Assembly: GCF_963678635.1 (NCBI RefSeq)
Contig: NC_087068.1
Span: 2,730,001-2,794,000 of the forward strand
From: Symsagittifera roscoffensis
Taxonomy: Eukaryota; Xenacoelomorpha; Acoela; Convolutidae
Direction: 5' to 3'
DNA: 64,000 nt
Position numbers and translations under genes: made by a program. How positions within the stretch are numbered: the stretch's first letter is position 1; each line of letters opens with the position of its first letter. This document shows positions 56,278-64,000 of the stretch, in pieces. The notes beneath the pieces are model-generated. The model saw nothing but the letters and a program-made list of their open reading frames with translations. It was not told the DNA's origin and ran no database searches.

Positions 56278-56766
56278 ATGTTCCGACTTTCGTAACGAAG
56301 GTAACGGAAAATTTCGACTATTAAACTAGTCATTTTTGATGAGTTTTTTTATATAATTCAAAAGGTATTGTTGTCTTGAGCCTAAATTTGAAAAATTATT
56401 TCACCTGTCATCTATTTTTGTACAGTTAGGAAGGTTTAAATATTGCTGTTTTGGCCATTTTGGGACAATTAACGCGCGATATATTTCGCGCTAATAACGC
56501 ATAAGGGGAGATTTTATCCGTCCGAGATATCGTTCCAAATTGGTTGCAAGAAGCTTAATTGCCATAATTGATTTAATACTAGGAATGAAGTCTGTCAATT
56601 GTACTTAATATGGCGTGTGGGGGATATTTTTCACAAAAAAATCTTAAACTTGAAAAAAAGATTCATTTTGTTGTTTAATTTTTTTTTGCAAGTTTTTCGT
56701 GGTCCGTAGACCTCAATAGGCAGTTTTAACATTCAAAACTTTGCCCTGATACGAGCAGTCTTGTTT
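56278..56766 (+). repeat. Family 1 dispersed repeat copy, head-to-tail pair (first)
   Basis: It starts TGTTCCGACTTTCGTAACG and ends with CTTTGCCCTGATACGAGCAG. The left stem of the 3' hairpin is mutated. Confidence 0.75.
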
Positions 56767-56774
56767 ATTTTTTG

Positions 56775-57292
56775 ACCGAATTTTGTAACGAAAGTAACGG
56801 AATATTTTTGCTCGGGGTGGTTTTTTTTTCTTCAGACAAATTTCGGCTTTTTGCTAGCCGTTTTTGACGGATTTTTTAAAATTAAATCAAAAAGTATTGT
56901 TGTGTTGAGCTTAAATGCGAGAAAATTATTTACCTGTGACTATTTTTCTGAAGTTACGGGGTTTAAAGATTGCCTTGGCCAATTTGGGACAATAAACGAT
57001 CGATATATTTCGCGCTAATAACGCGTAAGCGGAGATTTAATCCGTCCTAGAAATCGTTCCAAATTGGTTGAAAGAAGCTGATTTGCCATACTTGATTTTT
57101 ACTAGGAGCGAAATCTATCACTTTGTTTTTTATAAGGCGTGTAGGGGGATGATTTTCACAAACAAATTCAAATTGAAAAAAAAATCGATCTATTTGTATT
57201 ATATTTAATTTTTTATGTTATTACTGCTCCATAGAACCCTAAAGGCGGTGGGAACATTCAGGGCTTTGCCCTGATACGAGCAGTCCCATTTG
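56775..57292 (+). repeat. Family 1 dispersed repeat copy, head-to-tail pair (second)
   Basis: Best-preserved forward copy: TTTTGTAACGAAAGTAACGG at the start, the GCGCTAATAACGCG palindromic centre, and GGAACATTCAGGGC with its hairpin partner at the end. Confidence 0.8.
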
Positions 57293-57598
57293 GTTTCTTC
57301 TATTGAAAAAATGCTGCCTTTTTAACATCAGAGAAGTTTATTTAGCAACCGCACTTTCTTGTTCGTCCAAAAACTAAAACTGTGGGAGTTTTTTGGACTT
57401 GAGATTTTTTTCCAAGCAATGGGGTCACCGCATACGAGATACAAAGAAAATTCTGCAAAAACTATCTGGTTGCCGAGAAAAACTGTATATTCATGGCAAT
57501 ATCTAGGCAACGGTAACAACAAGCGGAGGTGATTTTCCGACTTAGCCAAAAAAAACTCTGAAGAACCTTTTTTGCACATTATAAATAAAAACTCATCG

Positions 57599-58538
57599 CC
57601 CGGGTTGACCTCCAGAGACCAAAAATGCTAATCATACAATTCCATAAACTAAGTCTATGAAAAAATACTAATCATACAAATTTCATACCTTTTGCTAAAA
57701 TGGTGTCATTGAATTTTCGAACAACTTTTCTTTTGTTTTGGCATAAATTTCAGTGTATCATACTAAAAAAGAAAAAGTTCTTGTCAAAAAAATGCTAATC
57801 ATACAATTTCCATTTATAGAAAATGTATGACTAGCATTTTTTTGATGGCGACTGCAAAAATTTTTCAAAGTATTTTTGAAATTGCCCCCAAAAGTTTTTT
57901 GTGTTTTATTTTCAACCGCAAATTGATTTTTTTACTCCAACAAACATTTTTTGAAAAAAAAGTTTGCATGCAATATCTAATTTTTTGTGTGTATAACGTA
58001 GTCCTGGATATACTATTATTAGATTTTTTTCCTTTTCTCTTCATAACTTTTGTCAAAAACGCGTAAAACTCCTCTTTCTTCTGAATGACATGTTTTTGTA
58101 TGCCTTGATCAATTTCTGGTACTTTAAAAATTCAAATTTTAGAAATAATCATCTGTAAAAATTTTTGCCAAAATTTAAAAGCTCGTTACTTTCGTTATAT
58201 TATTTGTGTGAGACAGAATTAAAACATTTCAGGCTGTTTCCAATGCATTTTTAAAGCGAGGCGGCCAAACCTTTGGTTACTACGTTTGAGCAACCAAGGC
58301 TTATGTCATTTGGGTTCGGTTACGAACACAACCAAAAAATTTTGAGGAATTAAAATGTAAAAAATCAAAATTTTTGGTTTATGGAAAAACGCTGGTCATA
58401 CAATTTCCATATATGAAAAAATACTAATCATAGACCTTTCATGCAATTTTCTGTACTTATGGAAATGCATGAAAAGTGTATGATTAGCATCTTTTCATAT
58501 ATGAAAATTGTATGACTAGCACTTTTGGTCAACCCGGG
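57599..58538. mobile_element. Family 2 foldback element
   Basis: Bounded by CCCGGGTTGACC (57599-57610) and GGTCAACCCGGG (58527-58538). GCTAATCATACAATT-type phrases recur in both orientations near each end, so single strands could fold into a long imperfect hairpin. It is without a transposase. Confidence 0.75.
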
Positions 58539-58555
58539 CGGCCATTACTTAAAAA

Positions 58556-58693
58556 TTATAAATAGTGGTGCCAAAAATTTATAAATTGTGGTGCCAAGAA
58601 GTTATAAATAGAGGTGCCAATAACCTATAAATAGAGGTGTCAAAAAGTTATAAATAGTGGTGTCAAAAAGTTAAAAACAGTGGCGCCGCAAAT
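58556..58693. repeat. 23-bp minisatellite, six units
   Basis: Units of TTATAAATAGTGGTGCCAA type in tandem, each 23 bp, with the last unit diverged. It starts 18 bp after the family 2 element ends. Confidence 0.85.
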
Positions 58694-59207
58694 AGTAAAA
58701 AAGGGTCGAATTCCTGTGGGGGAATGCGTCTGCAGAAAAGATTAGATTCAATTTTTAGAAGGCGGAGAAATCCTGATCCCCGCATCGATTTTACCCCTAT
58801 TTCCAAATGTTTAAATTATAATTAGTGTGCCAAGTTCAATTTCAATATCAGCACCAAACTCCAAACAATGTTTTTTAATCAACCCTTCTTCAAAAAACGC
58901 ACAATTTTGATTGCATTGGATAATTAAATCCTATTATTTGTTAGAACTACATCCTACCTATAAAGTTCAAAATAAAAAGGTCAACCAGAAAAAAATAAAG
59001 AAACATTTCCCGTCAGCAACTGTCGTTTGATTAACATATTTAAAACACCAAATTTTTGGTTAGCTCACACAGGCAAACAAAGAAAAATTTCCCGGGCAAA
59101 TAATGCTTTCTGATTCCATATTTATCTTATCTTGTAATACTTGTGGCTGAACCTCGCTGCTCTTTGTAAGTAAAATGTTAGTCTATAAGCAAATATTTAT
59201 TGTTCTG
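58694..59207. other. No gene seen
   Basis: No supported feature. Confidence 0.45.
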
Positions 59208-60615
59208 ACTTCGTAACGAAAGTAACAAATGTTTGTGCTCGGGGTGGGTTTTTTTTCTTCAGACAAATTTCGACTTCCTAACTAGCTATTTTTGACCAAT
59301 TTTTTATCATTCAAAAGGTATTGTTGTCTTTAACTTGAATTTGAAAAGATATTTCACCTGCAATCATTTTTTGTAAAGTTATAAGGGTTTTAATGTTGCA
59401 ATTTTGGCCGATTTGGGACAATTAACGCGCGATATATCTCGCGCTATTAACGTGCAAGCAGAGATTTAATCCGTCTTAGAAATTGTTCCAAATTGTTTGA
59501 AGGAAGCTTATTTGCCACAATTGATTTGTTACTAGGAACGAAACCTATTACACTGTACTTTACATGGCGTTTGGGGGATGATTTTCGCAAAAACCCGGGT
59601 TGACCAAAAATGCTAAACATACAATTTTCATATATGGAAAAATGCTAATCATACACTTTTCATGCAATTCTATAAGTACAAAAAATTGCATGAAAAGTCT
59701 ATGACTAGTGATTTTTCATATATGGAAATATACGACTAGTAATTTTCCATAAACCAAACTTATTGATTTTTTACATTTTTTTTTTCTCAAAACTTTTTAG
59801 TTGTATTCCTAATAGAACATAAGTGACAAAAATTTTGCTTGCTCAAACTTTAAATAACCAAAGGATTGACTGTCTTGCATTGAAAATGCATTGAAAACGG
59901 CCTAAAATTTCCTAATTTTGTAATTAGCAAATAAAATAACAATCAAACTTTTAAATTATCAAACTTTCAAATTTGGGTAAAAAGTTTCAACGATGATTAT
60001 TTTTAAAATTAACAGACATTGATCAAGGCATACAAAAACATGCCATACAAAACAAACAGGAGTTTGTAGGGTTTTTAAAAAACTTATTAGGCGAAAAGGA
60101 AAAAAATAATATAGGTGTATCCAGTACTACGTTATGCACACAAAGTTTTAAATGTTTGTTTGAGTACAAAATTCGATGAGCGGTTGAAAAAAAAATCTCA
60201 AAATTTTTAGGAACAATTTCAAAATTACTTTAAAAATTTTTTGTTGTCGCCATCAAAAAACGCGGCTCATACAAAATCCATATGTGGAATTTATATGATT
60301 AGCGTTTTATTTGACAAAAAGTTTTATATTCAGTACGATACACTGAATTTTATGCCAAAACAAGAAAAAGTTCTTTGAAAATTCGATGACACCACTTTAG
60401 CAAAACGTATGAAATTTTTATGACTAGTTTTTTTTCCTAAATTTAGTTTATAGAATTGCATGATTTGCTTTTTTGGTCTATTGAGTTCAACCCGGGAAAC
60501 CTCAAATTGAAAAAAAAAGTTTTTTTTTTACAATTAATTTTTTTGTGTTATTACTGCTCCATAAAACTTAAGAGGCAGTCGGAACGTCCAGGGCTTTGCC
60601 GTGATTTGAGAGGTC
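59208..60615 (+). repeat. Family 1 copy split by a nested family 2 element
   Basis: The left part (59208-59593) and right part (60497-60615) together make a normal family 1 copy. The break falls in the CACAAAAA..TCAAATTGAAAA phrase that is continuous at 57158-57182. Confidence 0.8.
59594..60496. mobile_element. Family 2 foldback element nested in family 1
   Basis: CCCGGGTTGACC at 59594-59605, and TTCAACCCGGG ending at 60496. Its body is inverted relative to 57599-58538. The nesting shows that family 2 moved after family 1 at this site. Confidence 0.8.
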
Positions 60616-60754
60616 TTATTTAAAATTAATAGCTTTGTTCATCCGCACCGCAACCTCATGGATAAGGAAAATTATAATGAACAAAATTTTGTTAAAAACT
60701 TTTTGATTTAAATCCATTATTGTTGCCAATTTAGAACAGGAAGTTAATCTTATA

Positions 60755-61000
60755 AGTTCAAACTTTGTAACGAAAGTAACGGAATGTTTGTGTTCGGGTG
60801 GGTTTTTTTTCTTCAGACAAATTTCGACTCTTTAAGAAGCAATTTTTGACGGAATTTGTTTATATCATTCAAAAGATATTGTTGTCTTGAGCTTAAAATT
60901 GAAAAGATAATTTACGTGTGATCGTTTTCTCGTAAAAATATGGGGGCTTAAATATTGCCATTTTGGCTATTTTTGACAATATACGCAAGAAATTGAGAAA
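60755..61000 (+). repeat. Family 1 dispersed repeat, 5' fragment
   Basis: TTTGTAACGAAAGTAACGG through to the TTTTGGCTATTTTTGACAATA phrase, then lost. Confidence 0.65.
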
Positions 61001-61132
61001 GAAAAACATTTAAAAATACAGAATGAAATGGATTTTTTGTTATCTTTTGTTCGCCAATAATTTGCTGTAAAAGCAGTTGAACTAATTGTTGAAAAGAAAC
61101 CACGACGACAGAGGGACTATAAAAATATTGCA

Positions 61133-61781
61133 AAATAAACTGCTAGCTCAATTCTTTGAGCGACTTGTAATTTTTCTGCCCTTTTACCATAAAAAACCCA
61201 AAAAACTAAATTCAAATCGATATGTAAACTATTAAAAAAACTGCAGTTGACTCTCTTTGATGTTTTTTTCCTGGAGCAATTTTTCCCTGGAGCAAGTCGG
61301 GAAAATTTACCCAGAATTTGATTTTTGCACTGAACAACAATGATAATTGTCTGACTCAAACAATTGTCTGCTAATTTTGTTTTTAAAGCCCAAAAAAAAG
61401 AGTTTTTCATTAGAAAAAATAAGTAATGCCGGAATTACATGAGAACATGTTAACTTAGCTGCTTTGCTCGGAAACATAATAAACCCCAACCAAACGATAA
61501 CCTACTGGTTAATGTAAAAGCATCAACGAATGCTCCAATCACTACTAGAGTAGTCCAAGAAAAAACACTAAAAAGTTGAAGAAAAGAATTTAACTTTTTC
61601 GTCCTTCCTTTTTTGTTCAATTTTTCGTTTATTTTCTTAACTGCAGCATGAATTAAAATTATATAAAAAATTTTTAAGAAAACCTAAAAAAAACAAAGAT
61701 TAACCGACCCACCTGTCAAATTAGATTAGAAATTTTTATACTCTCGCCCATTTTGCAGAAATAAATCCAAATCGCGACCAA
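61133..61781. repeat. Long direct repeat, first copy
   Basis: 649 bp that recur at 63352-64000, shifted by 2,219 bp. I saw one substitution (61508 G against 63727 C). The second copy runs off the window, so the true length is greater. A 97-codon minus-strand frame is repeated with it but has no recognisable domain. Confidence 0.9.
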
Positions 61782-62056
61782 AAAAATCCAAATTCCGACT
61801 TCAATATAATACAACACAAGGAGGTTTGTCCTCAACTAGACTCCTACACATAATTTTAAGAGAACCGAAAATAAAAGTCAAAACTCGAGTTATCCAGTAT
61901 CGTGTTCGAACTACTGCAATTTTAATTCGTATAGTATCAAAAAAATGATAGTTATCTTCGAAAAAACTGGTTTGGAAAGTTTTTAAGATTTAGTTACAGC
62001 GGTTAAGTCAAAACCATCTCCATCACTTGTCCACGTTGCCACTACATTTGATTTTT

Positions 62057-63350
62057 CAGAGTTTCTGATTATTATGATATATTTTGTATTAAAATTGAAA
62101 AGATTTGCAAAAAAAAATACTGATAAGCTTTCGAAGTTGCAAGAAATTTTCAACCAATAAAAATTGATCTTCCATACTCAACAAATAATCAGAGTTTCTG
62201 ATTATTATGATATAATTTGTACTTAACATGCAAATATTTGCAAAAAAAACTACTGATAAGCTTTCAAAGTTGCAAGAAATTTTCAACCAAAAAAAATTGA
62301 TCTTCCATCCTAAACAAATAATCAGAGTTTCTGATTATGATGATATAATTTATATTTAAAATGAAAAGATTTGCAAAAAAATTACTGATAAGCTTTCGAA
62401 ATTGCAGGAAATTTTCAACCAATGAAAATTGATCCTCCATCCTAAATAAAAAATCAGAGTGTCTGGTTATTATGACATAATTAATATTTAAAATGAAATG
62501 ACTTGCAAAAAAATTACTGATAAGCTTTCGAAGTTGCAGGAAATTTTCAACCAATAAAAATTGATCTTCCATCCTAGACGAATAATCAGAGTTTCTGATT
62601 ATTATGATATATTTTGCATTTCAAATGAAAAGATTTGCGAAAAAAATACTGATAAGCTTTCGAAGTTGCAGGAAATTTTCAACCAATAAAAATTGATCTT
62701 CCATCCTAAACAAATAATCAGAGTTTCTGATTATTATGATATAATTTGTATTTAACATGAAAATATTTGCAAAACAAACTACTGATAAGCTTTCGAAGGT
62801 GCAAGAAATTTTGAACCAATAAAAATTGATCTCCCATCCTAAACAAATAATCAGAGTTTCTGATTATTATGATATAATTTGTACTTAACATGAAAATATT
62901 TGCAAAAAAACTACTGATAAGCTTTCAAAGTTGCAAGAAATTTTCAACCAATAAAAATTGATCTTCCATCCTATACAAAAAATCAGAGTGTTTGGTTATT
63001 TTGATATAATTTGTGTTTAAAATGAAAAAATTTGCAAAAAATTTTACTGATAAGCTTTCGAAGGGCAAGAAAGTTTCAACCAATAAAAATTGATATTCCA
63101 TCCTAAACAAATAATCAAAGTTTCTGATTATTATGATATAATTTGTATTTAACATGAAAATTTTTGCAAAAAAAACTACTGATAAGCTTTCGAAGTTGCA
63201 GGAAATTTTCAACCAATAAAAATTGATCTTCCATCCTAGACGAATAATCAGAGTTTCTGATTATTATGATATATTTTGCATTTAAATTGAAAAGATTTGC
63301 AAAAAATACTGATAAGCTTTCGAAGTTTTTGATAAGCTTGATAAGCTTTC
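62057..63350. repeat. 132-bp satellite, about ten units
   Basis: TGATAAGCTTT recurs at 62121, 62254, 62386, 62518, 62650, 62784, 62915, 63048, 63180 and 63310, spaced 130-134 bp. Unit sequence starts CAGAGTTTCTGATTATTATG. There are no unique spacers, so it is not a CRISPR array. Minus-strand frames through it merely repeat the satellite. Confidence 0.95.
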
Positions 63351-63351
63351 G

Positions 63352-64000
63352 AAATAAACTGCTAGCTCAATTCTTTGAGCGACTTGTAATTTTTCTGCCC
63401 TTTTACCATAAAAAACCCAAAAAACTAAATTCAAATCGATATGTAAACTATTAAAAAAACTGCAGTTGACTCTCTTTGATGTTTTTTTCCTGGAGCAATT
63501 TTTCCCTGGAGCAAGTCGGGAAAATTTACCCAGAATTTGATTTTTGCACTGAACAACAATGATAATTGTCTGACTCAAACAATTGTCTGCTAATTTTGTT
63601 TTTAAAGCCCAAAAAAAAGAGTTTTTCATTAGAAAAAATAAGTAATGCCGGAATTACATGAGAACATGTTAACTTAGCTGCTTTGCTCGGAAACATAATA
63701 AACCCCAACCAAACGATAACCTACTGCTTAATGTAAAAGCATCAACGAATGCTCCAATCACTACTAGAGTAGTCCAAGAAAAAACACTAAAAAGTTGAAG
63801 AAAAGAATTTAACTTTTTCGTCCTTCCTTTTTTGTTCAATTTTTCGTTTATTTTCTTAACTGCAGCATGAATTAAAATTATATAAAAAATTTTTAAGAAA
63901 ACCTAAAAAAAACAAAGATTAACCGACCCACCTGTCAAATTAGATTAGAAATTTTTATACTCTCGCCCATTTTGCAGAAATAAATCCAAATCGCGACCAA
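63352..64000. repeat. Long direct repeat, second copy, cut by window end
   Basis: Nearly identical to 61133-61781. It begins directly after the last, scrambled satellite unit, indicating a 2,219-bp tandem duplication that includes the satellite. Confidence 0.9.

Noticed and set aside
62264-63212. Minus-strand frames of about 65-102 codons with repeated KISCNFESLSVVFFA-like text
   Set aside because: They are translations of the satellite itself.
62057-63350. CRISPR array
   Set aside because: The whole 132-bp unit is repeated with no unique spacers, and the genome is eukaryotic.
61133-64000. The flanking direct repeats as LTRs of a retroelement
   Set aside because: Shared sequence does not begin with TG after a duplication, no primer site follows, the interior is satellite without coding sequence, and the second copy is incomplete.

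Overview
The window is AT-rich DNA from an invertebrate animal genome that is dense in repeats. No intact host gene, tRNA, rRNA or CRISPR array could be recognised. Evidence for a metazoan-type nuclear genome is a complete Ty3/Gypsy-class LTR retroelement with an envelope gene, a decayed non-LTR reverse transcriptase of the type with a C-terminal restriction-like endonuclease, foldback and MITE-like elements, satellites and clear spliceosomal intron signals. I cannot name the phylum with confidence.

Layout. 1-533: minus-strand remnant of another retroelement gag, cut by the window edge. 1250-1640: G-rich tract. 2716-7228: four tandem copies of a 1.12-1.14 kb unit. 7434-7545: CA-type microsatellite. 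7569-26476: an 18,908-bp LTR retroelement with identical 408-bp LTRs and a 4-bp target duplication, so a very recent insertion. 26477-32640: gene-poor DNA with dispersed repeats and a small inverted-repeat element at 30005-30466. 32640-45350: two diverged copies and a partial third copy of a segment that still carries protein-level conservation on the minus strand. A 3.16-kb non-LTR retroelement (40020-43181, 14-bp target duplication) has split the second copy. 45494-61000: a mosaic of two dispersed repeat families, one nested in the other, plus hairpins and minisatellites. 61133-64000: a 2,219-bp duplication containing a 132-bp satellite.

The centre of interest is the 18.9-kb element, which looks like an endogenous retrovirus of an invertebrate. 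In order it encodes a small basic protein, a 2,740-residue Gag-Pol (zinc knuckle, protease, RT, RNase H, integrase, GPY/F) in one frame, two tiny hydrophobic membrane proteins, a 378-codon reading frame with no ATG at all, an 872-residue envelope-like glycoprotein with a PTAP motif in its tail, and a 597-residue protein of unknown function. Stop and start codons are fused as ATGA at 18727 and 22660. The 1.2 kb before the envelope start has only one ATG in any frame, although open reading runs through it. A near-perfect 79-bp intron follows the last gene. Together these suggest compact polycistronic expression by splicing, leaky scanning or non-AUG initiation, and termination-reinitiation. Identical LTRs and entirely open frames suggest a recently active, possibly infectious-type element with several undescribed accessory genes.
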